A stretch of 40,956 nt of DNA from NCBI GenBank assembly GCA_964579505.1, contig CAZOGC010000018.1, positions 1-40,956 on the forward strand, given 5' to 3'. The position numbers and the translations under genes were made by a program. Under the pieces are notes generated by a model. The model worked only from the letters and a program-made list of their open reading frames with translations. It had not been told where the DNA came from and ran no database searches. How positions within the stretch are numbered: position 1 is the stretch's first letter; every line of letters begins with the position of its first letter. Source of the DNA: JAJYSO01 sp964579505. Its GTDB lineage: Bacteria; Bacteroidota; Bacteroidia; Flavobacteriales; Flavobacteriaceae. Shown in pieces: positions 1 through 8,119 of the stretch.

Positions 1-16
1 TAAAGCTCAAAAAAAT

Positions 17-46
17 AACCGCCTCAAAATATGCTTTTGAGACGGC
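17..46 (-). terminator. Rho-independent terminator of the DUF5686 gene
   Basis: An 11-position inverted repeat (19-29 with 35-45, five-base loop) has one C/A mismatch on the plus strand that becomes a G-U wobble on the minus strand. On the minus strand it is followed by a T-rich run. This fits termination of the minus-strand gene ending at 93. Confidence 0.75.
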
Positions 47-92
47 TACTTTTTATGCAATTTGTATTCTATATAAGCAAGGTAAAAGGGGA

Positions 93-2591
93 CTAGAAAG
101 CTATTTCTATAGTTCCGGTTACTCCAAATTTTTGTGCGTTGGGATTGTTAAAATAATCCCCTCTAAAGTGAAAGTCGATGCGAAAGAATTTAAAAATATT
201 ACCTACTCCTACATTCCAAGCCCAGTATACGTGTTTGTTTGGTGCTAATAAGATGGGGTGAGAGGTGGAGGCGTTTAATGCTTGGTTCTCATCAGAAATA
301 CTACCAATTATACCTTGGATGCCCACAATTTCACGAAGATTCCAATTGCGAATAATTGGGATTCTAGAAAAAATTCGCCCACCAAAATTATGTTCTAGGT
401 GTAAACTGGCGTAGGTATCGGTTACAAATTCATAGTAATTCAACAGCGGGAATGAACGATGAATGGTTAAAAGGGTTTCGTTTCCCGGCACAATGCTTAA
501 TAATCCGAGGGGAATGGCTCCAAAAGTTTTTCCGAGTTCTAGGGTAGCGGTTAAATAGCCGAACCCGCCAATTTGTATAGGTTGCCGGTAGAAAAAAGAA
601 AGTCGATCAAAATCGAAATCGCGATTGGTAAACCCATCAAAACCGTGTGTATAGGTTAAAAACATTTGAGCGTACCGCATTTTGTTAACGATGATACGAT
701 CTACGCCATAAGTACTCACCTCTCGCCCAGGAGTATAGGCTACTGTAAGTGCCATTTCGGCTTGTTTAATCTCAGAAGCGGTTTTTGTATGGGCTTTATC
801 GAGATAGTAGTCTAAATTAAAGCCTTTAGAGGCAGCTTTTAGAGTGCGATACGAGCCTTGAAGTTTTATTCTAAAATTCTCAAAAGGAGATATTTCTAGA
901 CCGATGCGAGAAATATTAATTTCGCTTAAGGTGTTGTTAGAACCTACTGAAAAGAAAGAGTTAGAAGCCAAACTTCTTCCCAAAATATCGTCTGAGCGGG
1001 TTAGATTTATACCTAATTGCTGAATGTCTCTACGAGTACCCATGGTTAGCTTGAGGCGCGATCGAGGGTCTATGAGCCATTTAAATTCTAATCCGTATTT
1101 AAATTTCTGGTCTTTAAAACCGTATGCACCGTAGCCTTGAATACGCCACATATCGTTTGGTGTAAAATAAGTGCGGCCTCCCAGTCGTAGCCGAAATCCT
1201 TCTACATTGTTGTAGCCCATAGTAGCAGGAATGGGGCCAAAATCAAATCCGTGATAATTGATGTATCCTGAAGCCAAGATGCTACCAATATTGTACATTC
1301 GTTTAAAGGCATGGGTGTTCTTTAAAGTGTCTAGCATTTCATAGACCCCTTTTTCGTTTTTAGAAAGCCGTTCTATGCGGTGTTCTTTCCAAAAAGAAGC
1401 ATTGCGGTTAAACGTTTTTTTGTTGAGTAGTGCGCGTTTGTGTTTATAAAATTTTGCGGGCTTTTTAATGTTAAATCGGTAGTTGTCGTATAGGGTAGTT
1501 CGCTTTCCGTATAAACCATAAACATCCTCTTTTTTGTGTAAAGCAAAGTTGGTCATAAAATGATCACGACTAATAACAAAGGTCGAATCGTTTAAAACGT
1601 CATACTCCTGTTCTATATATACATCGTTTACCCAGTTTATATTAGCATTTTTAGACATAGTGAGCTCAATTTTTTTAATTGCCCACGTGGTGTCGTTTAC
1701 CCAAAAATCGCCTTTAAAAGTTAGTTCGTTTTTTCTACGTGGATAATACACAATACGATAGCACCATTTATCTTTGATAAAAGCGCTGTCTGCTAGTACA
1801 TAATTATATACGTTTATTCCGGTTTTAGAGAGGGGGCTGACAAAGCTCTTGTCGTATATTTTTAGATAATTATCGTAAATATTGTAGTTAGTATACAGCT
1901 CGTTAATAAAATCAGTAATGGCATGGTTGTTTGTAAATCCCGGTGGATTTTTATGCCCTAAAAGCACACCTTTCTTTTTCTTTAAGACATTGTCTCCATA
2001 TATTTTTGAGGCGGTTTCAGTTAGAAAGAAAGGGAGATAGGCTTTGCCGGTAATTCTACTTGTATCTGCATTGTTAAAGATAAAGCGCATCCCTTTAAAC
2101 AGTTTGCTATGAATCATAGAACTATCTACGTTGTTAATATCAAATTCAATTTTTTCGTATTTGTTGTATTGATACTGGTTATATAGATTCACTCCGTTTC
2201 TGCGTTCATGGTTCCATATTTTACGCAGTATGTCAATAGCCGGATTATTTTTTTTAGGGGTTTTCCCGCTGTAAACCTTTACAGTAGCCAATTCTTGTGC
2301 ACTATTTGTTAATACAATGTGCATGTGTAGAGAGGTAGCACTTTTTAGAGCTATTTTTTTGGTTTTAAATCCGATGAAAGAAACTTGGATGGAGTCATAA
2401 GATTTTTTAGATGTTAAATAAAATTTTCCATTTTCGTCTGTAATCGTACTTTCATAAGAATGTAAGAAAAGTACAGTAGCAAAAGAAACAGGTTGATTGT
2501 TTTCATCTACAACATGGCCACCTATTTTTGTTTGTGCCCAACTACTGAGAGTTGAAAAAATAATGAGAAGAATCGTAAAAACTAGTTTCAT
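93..2591 (-). CDS. DUF5686 / carboxypeptidase-regulatory-like domain outer-membrane protein
   Basis: About 832 residues. The signal peptide is residues 1-20 (hydrophobic core, then SWA before Gln). A carboxypeptidase-regulatory-like beta-sandwich follows (about 22-105, beginning IGGHVVDENNQPVSFATV), as in SusC/TonB-linked proteins. The remainder is the DUF5686 region, with alternating aromatic strands typical of an outer-membrane beta-barrel and a C-terminal strand ending in Phe. The frame can be extended upstream to a TTG at 2600, but the ATG at 2591 directly begins the signal peptide and is preferred. It stands alone, with its own promoter motif and terminator. Its function is not established; the family is seen as a Bacteroidota outer-membrane protein. 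No TonB box or plug domain was recognised. Confidence 0.85.
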   Translation of the reverse strand: MKLVFTILLIIFSTLSSWAQTKIGGHVVDENNQPVSFATVLFLHSYESTITDENGKFYLTSKKSYDSIQVSFIGFKTKKIALKSATSLHMHIVLTNSAQELATVKVYSGKTPKKNNPAIDILRKIWNHERRNGVNLYNQYQYNKYEKIEFDINNVDSSMIHSKLFKGMRFIFNNADTSRITGKAYLPFFLTETASKIYGDNVLKKKKGVLLGHKNPPGFTNNHAITDFINELYTNYNIYDNYLKIYDKSFVSPLSKTGINVYNYVLADSAFIKDKWCYRIVYYPRRKNELTFKGDFWVNDTTWAIKKIELTMSKNANINWVNDVYIEQEYDVLNDSTFVISRDHFMTNFALHKKEDVYGLYGKRTTLYDNYRFNIKKPAKFYKHKRALLNKKTFNRNASFWKEHRIERLSKNEKGVYEMLDTLKNTHAFKRMYNIGSILASGYINYHGFDFGPIPATMGYNNVEGFRLRLGGRTYFTPNDMWRIQGYGAYGFKDQKFKYGLEFKWLIDPRSRLKLTMGTRRDIQQLGINLTRSDDILGRSLASNSFFSVGSNNTLSEINISRIGLEISPFENFRIKLQGSYRTLKAASKGFNLDYYLDKAHTKTASEIKQAEMALTVAYTPGREVSTYGVDRIIVNKMRYAQMFLTYTHGFDGFTNRDFDFDRLSFFYRQPIQIGGFGYLTATLELGKTFGAIPLGLLSIVPGNETLLTIHRSFPLLNYYEFVTDTYASLHLEHNFGGRIFSRIPIIRNWNLREIVGIQGIIGSISDENQALNASTSHPILLAPNKHVYWAWNVGVGNIFKFFRIDFHFRGDYFNNPNAQKFGVTGTIEIAF

Positions 2592-2860
2592 AGAACTCAA
2601 AAACGGATCAGGCGTAAGATTATTACTTGGGGAAGACGAAAATTAGAGTGCTCCCATATTCTATTCAAAGGTATTAAAATTGCCTTTATAAAGACCGGAA
2701 AAAGAAGATGAATTACCTCATTGTATAGCGGTTTTTTACAGCGTACATACTAAATAACTGAAAAATAATACCTTGAAAAACAAGGCTTCAGAAAAACGAA
2801 AAGCGGTGTAAAAAAGGTTCTTAAAACCTGTTTGATTTTGAGAATGCTGAGTGTTATAGA
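2592..2860. other. Intergenic region without a gene
   Basis: I see no credible coding sequence here. It holds the promoter motif of the DUF5686 gene near 2666-2673 and the 3' flank of the small membrane protein gene. The rest is AT-rich with no clear hairpin. Confidence 0.6.
2666..2673 (-). promoter_or_regulatory. -7 element for the DUF5686 gene
   Basis: The minus strand reads TACCTTTG, an exact TAnnTTTG match, about 75 bases before the ATG at 2591. No good -33 TTG is seen at the usual spacing. Confidence 0.5.
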
Positions 2861-3124
2861 TTAGTTTCCGGATAAAGCAAAGAGTGTAGCGCCTAACCCA
2901 AAAACAACCATAATAAGAAATGAGAGGATGATACCAATTACAAAAATGAGTAGCATGCCTTTAGCCCAGCTTTTTCTATGAATGTTACCGTCGCTTCCAA
3001 AAGCCCAAACAAGTAATAAAATGAGTCCAATAAGAGGAAGGCTGGCAAGAAATATATTTAGAGCCCATTGTTTGTATGATAAGGGTTGCTGATTGGCGGG
3101 AAGTTGGGTAGAAGTAGTTTCCAT
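2861..3124 (-). CDS. Small two-TM membrane protein
   Basis: 87 residues. The start METTSTQ at 3124 is chosen over the ATG at 3157 because a TAnnTTTG promoter element (3151-3158) overlaps that upstream ATG, so transcription would begin after it. The protein has a short polar N-terminus, a first membrane helix (about residues 20-42, ALNIFLASLPLIGLILLLVW), a charged loop with SDGNIHRKSWAKG, and a second helix (about 57-82). The layout resembles small CCC-motif or CD225-like membrane proteins of Bacteroidota, but I cannot assign a family with certainty and no function can be read. Confidence 0.65.
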   Translation of the reverse strand: METTSTQLPANQQPLSYKQWALNIFLASLPLIGLILLLVWAFGSDGNIHRKSWAKGMLLIFVIGIILSFLIMVVFGLGATLFALSGN

Positions 3125-3150
3125 AAGGTGTTTTTTTAAGAAGGAGTAAA

Positions 3151-3158
3151 CAAACATA
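3151..3158 (-). promoter_or_regulatory. -7 element for the small membrane protein gene
   Basis: The minus strand reads TATGTTTG, an exact TAnnTTTG match, with a TTG 16 bases further upstream (3175-3177). It overlaps the upstream in-frame ATG at 3157 and so argues for the start at 3124. Confidence 0.5.
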
Positions 3159-3381
3159 CTAAAAATAATCTTAACAATAACGCTTATGTATAGATGGCTC
3201 TATCGGAACAGTGGTAAAACTATATTCAAAGTATTTTTTAAGTATTAAAACGAATATTTGGTGACAAATAAATACTAAATACGCAGCAGGTATAACAGTT
3301 ATCTAAAAAGATAGTGTGGATAGGAGGGTTAATAGATACTTAATTTAAGTGTGTAAATGGTTCATTTTGTGTGCGTTTTTA

Positions 3382-3389
3382 TATATTTG
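3382..3389 (+). promoter_or_regulatory. -7 element for the thioredoxin lipoprotein gene
   Basis: TATATTTG, an exact match, sits 23 bases before the ATG at 3413. It lies downstream of the alternative GTG at 3371, so that start is unlikely. Confidence 0.5.
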
Positions 3390-3412
3390 TTAGATATAAA
3401 AAAACCTACCGT

Positions 3413-5317
3413 ATGAAAACTGCAAGTATTTCGCTTCTAAGCCTTCTCTTTTTGTTGATGGTTTCTTGTAACTCGTCAAATAAGAATGGGAAAACAATTG
3501 GCAACCTACAACTTTCTGAAACGACCCCACATCCCGGAGATGTAGTTGATTTAAACTATACCCCTTTACATGCTAAGGAAGCTGAGGATGATTTAACTGC
3601 TTATTATTACACCTTGGTAAATGATAAAGCGTATGTGAAAGAAGTTGATTTGGAAAAGAATGACAAGGGAGTCTTAAAAGGAAAGATAACCATTCCGGAT
3701 TCAGCAACAGCTATTGCCTTTAATTTTGAAGAAGGAGACAAATTTTTAACCAATGATGGGTTGGGTTATGTACAACCCTTATATACGCAAGAAGGTAAAA
3801 TTTTGCCGGAAAGTTTTGCCAGCATATCATATTTCTTAAATCGAGTTCAGATAGACTTGGGAGTAGACCACAATCCTGATGCCACTTTAACTTGGTTGAA
3901 AGGTTATTTGAAGTCTAACCCAGAAATTAAGAACGAAGATTTAGGGCAATTTGCCGGGTTGTTATATGCTAAAGATTCTGCCGTTGGAAAAGCTTATATT
4001 GATGGTAGATTGGCAATGTATGCTAAGAAAAAAGAGCTTTCTCAAAAAGACTATGAAGGAATGACTTCCTTGTATAGAATACTAAGAGATAAAAAGAAAG
4101 CTGACTCGATTTCAAAAATAGTAACTCAAAAATTTCCTAAAAGCCAAGCCGCACAAGTGGCCGTTGTGATGAATTTCCGAAAGGCTAAAACGCCAGAAGA
4201 TAAAAAAGCTATTTATAAAAAATATGTAGCAACAGTCGGAAATGATGGAATTTATAAAGCATATATGCTAGGAACGTTGGCTCGTCAGGCACTGGGTAAT
4301 AATGATATAGATACGTATAAAAAATATGTAGAACAGTATACCGATAACCGGCTAAAAGCACTTAGTTACAGTGATTTGGCTACCCACTATGAAAAAGCTA
4401 ACAAGTTAGATGAAGCGGCCAAAACGGCTAAAAAAGCGCTGGCTATCATGAATCTTGATAAGGACAAAAGCTCTATCAGCTATTACACCAAAGAACAATA
4501 TGGAGATTTGTTAGAACGGTACGCAAGAGGACTGCATAACACGTACGCCGGTATTTTGTTTAAACAAGGAAAAATTAAAAAAGCTATTGAAGAACAAGAA
4601 GAGGCAGTAAATGATGGCGACAATCAACAGTATAATGAAAAATACATTGCGTATTTGTTAGCCGACAAACAATATGAAGAGGCAGAAGAAGAGGCGGCTG
4701 ATTTTATAAAAGACGGAAAAGCAACCGCCAAGGTAAAAGAGGGTTATAAAACAGCTTACGTAAAGCATCACGGTAATAAAGACGGATTAGATGCGTCTTT
4801 AGCCGGTTTAGAAAAACAAGCGCATCAAAAATTAGTGGCGACGGTTAAAAAAGAAATGTTTACTAAAAAAGCGCCTAATCTTGCATTAGTAGACAATGAA
4901 GGAAATAAAATAACGTTAGCCGATTTGAAAGGAAAAACAGTGGTGCTTGATTTTTGGGCTACTTGGTGTGGGCCTTGTAGAGCTTCTTTTCCAGGTATGA
5001 AAAAAGCGGTACAATTTTATAAAGATAGTACTAACGTGCAGTTTTATTTTGTAAATACCTTTCAACGAGAACCTACAGAAGAGCGTCACAAAAAGGTAAA
5101 CGATTTTATAAAGAAGAACAACTATCCATTTGAAGTACTTTACGACCAAAGCAAAGACAATAAGTTTTTAACGGCTGCAGCTTTTGGTATTACCGGAATA
5201 CCTACCAAAATTATTATTGATAAAAATGGAAATTGGCGTTTTACCAAAGTGGGTTGGTATGGTAGTACACCTCATCTGGTAAAAGAAGTAAAAGCTATGA
5301 TAAGTTTGCTTAATTGA
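3413..5317 (+). CDS. TlpA-like thioredoxin-domain lipoprotein with helical-repeat region
   Basis: 634 residues. The N-terminus is a lipoprotein signal with lipobox LMVSC, giving lipidated Cys19. A beta-rich N-terminal region (about 30-120) is followed by a long helical stretch (about 130-470) with TPR-like spacing, such as the repeat around ALSYSDLATHYEKANKLDEA. The C-terminal third is a thioredoxin fold: the redox motif W518-C519-G-P-C522 follows the core strand VVLDFWATW, and a cis-Pro loop GIPTK comes later. It is expected to work in the periplasm as a membrane-anchored thiol oxidoreductase, by analogy to TlpA/ResA proteins; the substrate is unknown. Nearby cytochrome c genes make a role in haem-apocytochrome reduction possible, but that is only inference. 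It stops at TGA, followed at once by a second TGA. Confidence 0.85.
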   Translation: MKTASISLLSLLFLLMVSCNSSNKNGKTIGNLQLSETTPHPGDVVDLNYTPLHAKEAEDDLTAYYYTLVNDKAYVKEVDLEKNDKGVLKGKITIPDSATAIAFNFEEGDKFLTNDGLGYVQPLYTQEGKILPESFASISYFLNRVQIDLGVDHNPDATLTWLKGYLKSNPEIKNEDLGQFAGLLYAKDSAVGKAYIDGRLAMYAKKKELSQKDYEGMTSLYRILRDKKKADSISKIVTQKFPKSQAAQVAVVMNFRKAKTPEDKKAIYKKYVATVGNDGIYKAYMLGTLARQALGNNDIDTYKKYVEQYTDNRLKALSYSDLATHYEKANKLDEAAKTAKKALAIMNLDKDKSSISYYTKEQYGDLLERYARGLHNTYAGILFKQGKIKKAIEEQEEAVNDGDNQQYNEKYIAYLLADKQYEEAEEEAADFIKDGKATAKVKEGYKTAYVKHHGNKDGLDASLAGLEKQAHQKLVATVKKEMFTKKAPNLALVDNEGNKITLADLKGKTVVLDFWATWCGPCRASFPGMKKAVQFYKDSTNVQFYFVNTFQREPTEERHKKVNDFIKKNNYPFEVLYDQSKDNKFLTAAAFGITGIPTKIIIDKNGNWRFTKVGWYGSTPHLVKEVKAMISLLN

Positions 5318-5391
5318 TGAGATAAAACGGTTATAGAGAAAGTGTAAAAAGCCGTTTATCTATTTTTGAAAAAATCAAATGGAATAAAACC

Positions 5392-5427
5392 CCGGATGCA
5401 AAGAAAATGAATTAAATTTGCATCCGG
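5392..5427. promoter_or_regulatory. 11-bp perfect inverted repeat over a promoter element
   Basis: CCGGATGCAAA (5392-5402) and TTTGCATCCGG (5417-5427) are perfect reverse complements with a 14-base spacer. The right arm overlaps a TAnnTTTG element, TAAATTTG at 5413-5420. It could be an operator for the cytochrome gene starting at 5475, or a hairpin that ends the upstream transcript. The T-run after it is poor, so an operator is at least as likely. Confidence 0.5.
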
Positions 5428-5474
5428 TTAATATTTAGCCTTTTGATACGTATTCAGAAATAAACAAAAAAATT

Positions 5475-6014
5475 ATGAGAATTCTTAAAAATCTTTTCTT
5501 ATTTGTTCCGGTATTTTTCTTTGTGAGTTGCCAAGGTCCTTATGACAAGCCGCCTAAAAAGCCGGTAAAAGTGGTAGCTAATAATTATGCACATAAACAA
5601 GCTGAGCTGCCGGCAGAAGCTGCGGCGAGTGGAGCGGCTGATAAACCGGCAGAAAAACCTATTGAGGAAACAGATACAAAAGATAACAAAGGTATTGGGC
5701 CGGTAAAAAGCGTAACTTTAGGGAAAACGATTGATAAAAAAATGGCTGCGGCTGGTAAGAAAACCTTTAATACACTGTGTATTGCTTGTCATCATTTAGA
5801 CAACCGTCTTATAGGGCCGGAATTAGGAGATGTAATGAAATATCGTTCACCAGAATGGGTGATGAATATGATTTTAAACCCTATGGAAATGATTCAAAAA
5901 GACCCGGTAGGGAAAAAACTATTGGCTAAATATAAAGCCCCTATGGCAGATTTAGGTCTTTCAAAAGAGCAGGCACGTCAATTGGTAGAATATCTTAGAA
6001 CGACTGCTAAGTAA
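5475..6014 (+). CDS. Monohaem cytochrome c lipoprotein
   Basis: 179 residues. A lipoprotein signal (FFFVSC, Cys19) is followed by a low-complexity Ala/Pro/Lys/Glu linker (about 22-85) that would tether the domain to a membrane. The cytochrome c domain has the haem motif C102-I-A-C105-H106 and a likely axial Met157 in APMADLG. The IGPELG motif after the haem site and the final helix EQARQLVEYLRT are typical of small class I cytochromes. It probably shuttles electrons in the periplasm. Similar lipoprotein cytochromes sit beside nosZ in other Bacteroidota, but there is no nosZ here. A possible acceptor is the cbb3-like enzyme encoded from 8581. Confidence 0.85.
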   Translation: MRILKNLFLFVPVFFFVSCQGPYDKPPKKPVKVVANNYAHKQAELPAEAAASGAADKPAEKPIEETDTKDNKGIGPVKSVTLGKTIDKKMAAAGKKTFNTLCIACHHLDNRLIGPELGDVMKYRSPEWVMNMILNPMEMIQKDPVGKKLLAKYKAPMADLGLSKEQARQLVEYLRTTAK

Positions 6015-6039
6015 GAAAACCAAGACCATATTTATTATG

Positions 6040-6070
6040 AAAAGAGTTCTGCAAAGCAGAACTCTTTTTT
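6040..6070. terminator. Bidirectional Rho-independent terminator
   Basis: A perfect 13-bp stem (6040-6052 with 6056-6068) has a 3-base loop, an A-run on the left and a T-run on the right. It lies between convergent genes, the cytochrome lipoprotein and xerD, and would serve both. Confidence 0.9.
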
Positions 6071-6077
6071 ATATGAC

Positions 6078-6974
6078 TTATTTTCTGGGGTGAAACTTTT
6101 CCATTACCGCCCGAAGATGAGACCGGTCGGTATGTACATAAATTTCTGTAGTAGTAATACTTTCGTGCCCCAACATTTGCTGTATAGCTCGTAAATCAGC
6201 GCCATTTTCTAATAAGTGGGTAGCAAAAGAATGCCGAAAAGTATGCGGACTTATTTTTTTGTGAATTTCGGCTTTTTGAGCAAGTTGTTTGATGATGGTA
6301 AAAATCATGGCGCGAGTAAGTTGTTTTCCACGCCTGTTAAGAAATAAAATATCCTCAAATCCTTTTGCGATTTTTTGATGATTGCGAATTTCGGCTTTAT
6401 AAATTTGAATGTATTTTTGCGTATACTCACTAATAGGCACAAACCGCTGTTTATTACCCTTTCCGGTTACTTTTACAAACCCCTCTTCAAAAAACAAATC
6501 AGAACATTTAAGACTGATTAATTCAGATACGCGCAAACCGCACCCGTAAAGTGTTTCTAGCATGCTTCGGTTGCGTTCACCTTGTGGTGTACTTAAATCT
6601 ATAGCTGCAATAAGTTTGTCTATTTCTTGTACAGAAAGCGTGTCGGGTAGCTTTCTACCAATTTTAGGGGATTCAATAAGATCCATTGGATTGGTTTGTC
6701 TGTAGTCTTCAAAAATTAAATAAGAAAAAAAACTGCGTAAACCTGATATTATGCGCGCCTGAGACCGTGGGCTGAGTTCTTTAGAAAGTTGATACACAAA
6801 CTGACGCACATCATTTGTGGTAATAGATAGTGGCGAAATAGTTGTGTTATAAGTTTTAATATAAGCAATGAGTTTTTGAATATCAAGACTGTAATTGGTA
6901 ATAGAGTTAGCCGTTAATCCGCGTTCAATACGCAAATAATCTTGATAGTCTTTTAGTGCATCTTCCCATTTCAT
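6078..6974 (-). CDS. xerD: Tyrosine recombinase XerD
   Basis: 298 residues, normal for XerC/XerD. The N-terminal SAM-like core-binding domain is about residues 1-90 and the catalytic domain about 110-290. All six catalytic positions are visible: R148 (GCGLRVSE), K172 in the beta-hairpin (TGKGNKQR), H244 and R247 (HTFRHSFATH), H270 (MLGHESITTTEIY) and nucleophile Y279. The family resolves chromosome dimers at dif during division, at the FtsK-associated septum. It is a single gene, ended by the shared hairpin at 6040-6070. Nothing nearby suggests a mobile-element integrase, and its length and motifs are those of the housekeeping enzyme. Confidence 0.92.
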   Translation of the reverse strand: MKWEDALKDYQDYLRIERGLTANSITNYSLDIQKLIAYIKTYNTTISPLSITTNDVRQFVYQLSKELSPRSQARIISGLRSFFSYLIFEDYRQTNPMDLIESPKIGRKLPDTLSVQEIDKLIAAIDLSTPQGERNRSMLETLYGCGLRVSELISLKCSDLFFEEGFVKVTGKGNKQRFVPISEYTQKYIQIYKAEIRNHQKIAKGFEDILFLNRRGKQLTRAMIFTIIKQLAQKAEIHKKISPHTFRHSFATHLLENGADLRAIQQMLGHESITTTEIYVHTDRSHLRAVMEKFHPRK

Positions 6975-7133
6975 AAACTAAATGTATAAAAACTTCCTGG
7001 AGTTTAGGTAAAAAAATACCTAATGAGTGGTTTACTATAGATATTTAAGTTGTAAGATATTCTATAAGAGCAGTTGAGGTGTTAAAAAATATTTTTGTAG
7101 GCTTATAGAAAGAAAAACATTCACTTAAATGAT

Positions 7134-7141
7134 TATCTTTG
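7134..7141 (+). promoter_or_regulatory. -7 element for the 3-TM protein / haemoglobin operon
   Basis: TATCTTTG, an exact TAnnTTTG match, lies 30 bases before the ATG at 7172. It also shows that the upstream in-frame start at 7139 falls inside the promoter and is not used. The AT-rich imperfect inverted repeat at about 7036-7066 upstream could be a regulator site. Confidence 0.5.
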
Positions 7142-7171
7142 CACAAAATTAATAAAGAAACTTATTTAACT

Positions 7172-7453
7172 ATGAGTCTGTATAACAAAGCCTACAAAGT
7201 TTTTAGTCATAATTATTTGGGATATGCTATGATTGGCATTCTAATATCTAGTTGTTGTGGTGCCGGAGCGGCTATGCTAACCTTACACCAAGGACACGGA
7301 TTTATACAAATGTTTCAAATTGCATTATTAGTGGCATTTTGTATGGGCTTTAATGCTACTATCTTATCAAATAGAAAACCCAAAGTGGTTTTTAACTGGG
7401 GACTAATGAGCATATTTGTAGGTATAATTATCCTTCTTATTCACTTGTTGTAG
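7172..7453 (+). CDS. Small three-TM membrane protein upstream of truncated haemoglobin
   Basis: 93 residues with three predicted membrane helices (about 15-38, 47-68 and 73-92) and a two-cysteine SSCCGAGAA segment near the end of helix 1. I do not recognise the family. It ends two bases before the truncated haemoglobin ATG, so the two are almost certainly co-transcribed and perhaps translationally linked. The context, next to a haemoglobin, an Rrf2 regulator and a haem-copper enzyme, suggests a part in oxygen or nitric oxide handling, but nothing in the sequence itself proves it. Confidence 0.7.
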   Translation: MSLYNKAYKVFSHNYLGYAMIGILISSCCGAGAAMLTLHQGHGFIQMFQIALLVAFCMGFNATILSNRKPKVVFNWGLMSIFVGIIILLIHLL

Positions 7454-7455
7454 TT

Positions 7456-7881
7456 ATGGATACTTCAGAACAAGTAAAAAGAGAGATTAAAGGTAGAGAA
7501 GAAGTTTCTTTGCTTGTTCGTACATTTTATAATAAACGCATTCGTAAAGATGAGGTGTTGGGGCCTATCTTTAATGAAGTGATTACCGATTGGGAAGAAC
7601 ACCTGGAAAAACTAACTGATTTCTGGGAGAGTAATCTCTTTTATAAACGAAAGTATTTTGGAAATCCCATGCTGGCACATGTCTCTGTTGATCAAAAAAT
7701 TGATTATAAAGTAGAAATGCGTCATTTTGGTATTTGGCTTACCCTGTGGCGTGAGACTCTTGATGAACTTTTTGAAGGAGAGATTGCAGAACGAGCTATG
7801 GCAAGAGCTCGTATGATGTCTACTAATCTTTTTATGGCTGTTTATAAAAGTAGACCCCAACAAACGAGAGAAAGGACATAA
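7456..7881 (+). CDS. Group III truncated haemoglobin
   Basis: 141 residues. The 2-on-2 globin fold is suggested by the pattern FYNKRIRKDEVLGPIFN, then the DWEEHLEKLTDFW helix (Trp57), then the MLAH segment with His75 near the E7 position, and the likely proximal His90 in MRHFGIWL. These are the landmarks of group III truncated haemoglobins. In the family the haem binds O2, NO or peroxide; several members are linked to nitrosative or peroxide stress and microaerobic growth. It is co-transcribed with the 3-TM protein upstream and ends in a strong terminator. Divergence from other globin groups makes a flavohaemoglobin or group I/II globin unlikely. Confidence 0.85.
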   Translation: MDTSEQVKREIKGREEVSLLVRTFYNKRIRKDEVLGPIFNEVITDWEEHLEKLTDFWESNLFYKRKYFGNPMLAHVSVDQKIDYKVEMRHFGIWLTLWRETLDELFEGEIAERAMARARMMSTNLFMAVYKSRPQQTRERT

Positions 7882-7912
7882 CTCATTTAAAAGTATAATT
7901 ATAATATAATAG

Positions 7913-7937
7913 GGGCGCTGTTTAGCGCCCTTTTTTT
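7913..7937 (+). terminator. Terminator after the haemoglobin gene
   Basis: A perfect GC-rich 7-bp stem GGGCGCT/AGCGCCC (7913-7919, 7924-7930) with a 4-base loop is followed by seven T. It separates the haemoglobin transcript from the Rrf2-led operon. Confidence 0.92.
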
Positions 7938-8059
7938 ATGTTTTTTTTTAACTAGAACTTATGTGTCTCTAAAATTATTTGTCGGAGATAAATCGGCACT
8001 GCGCTCTATTTTTCTGATAATGTGAATAATAAAAAGGTAGAAAATAAAATTTTATATTT

Positions 8060-8099
8060 AAGATATATTTGTCCATAATATAAACATGCCCTACCTTTG
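8060..8099 (+). promoter_or_regulatory. Promoter of the Rrf2/cbb3-like operon with possible NsrR-type half-site
   Basis: This is one of the clearest promoters in the window: TTTG at 8068-8071, a 20-base spacer, then TACCTTTG at 8092-8099, with the ATG 20 bases on. AAGATATATTT at 8060-8070 matches 10 of 11 positions of the NsrR half-site AAGATGYATTT and overlaps the -33 TTTG, where a repressor would block polymerase. The second half-site is not recognisable. An AT-rich 8-bp inverted repeat (8051-8058 with 8077-8084) also spans the -33 region. The promoter is well supported; the operator reading is inference. Confidence 0.65.
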
Positions 8100-8119
8100 C
8101 GTAAAAGAAAAGACATAAT

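Larger units (their letters stand above)
3125..3412. other. Divergent intergenic region with two promoters
   Basis: The region contains no gene. It separates the minus-strand small membrane protein from the plus-strand thioredoxin lipoprotein and carries a TAnnTTTG element for each (3151-3158 minus, 3382-3389 plus). The middle is AT-rich with no strong inverted repeat. Confidence 0.6.

Noticed and set aside
6078..6974. A mobile-element integrase.
   Set aside because: Length and motifs are those of housekeeping XerD, and no att site, tRNA or phage gene is near.
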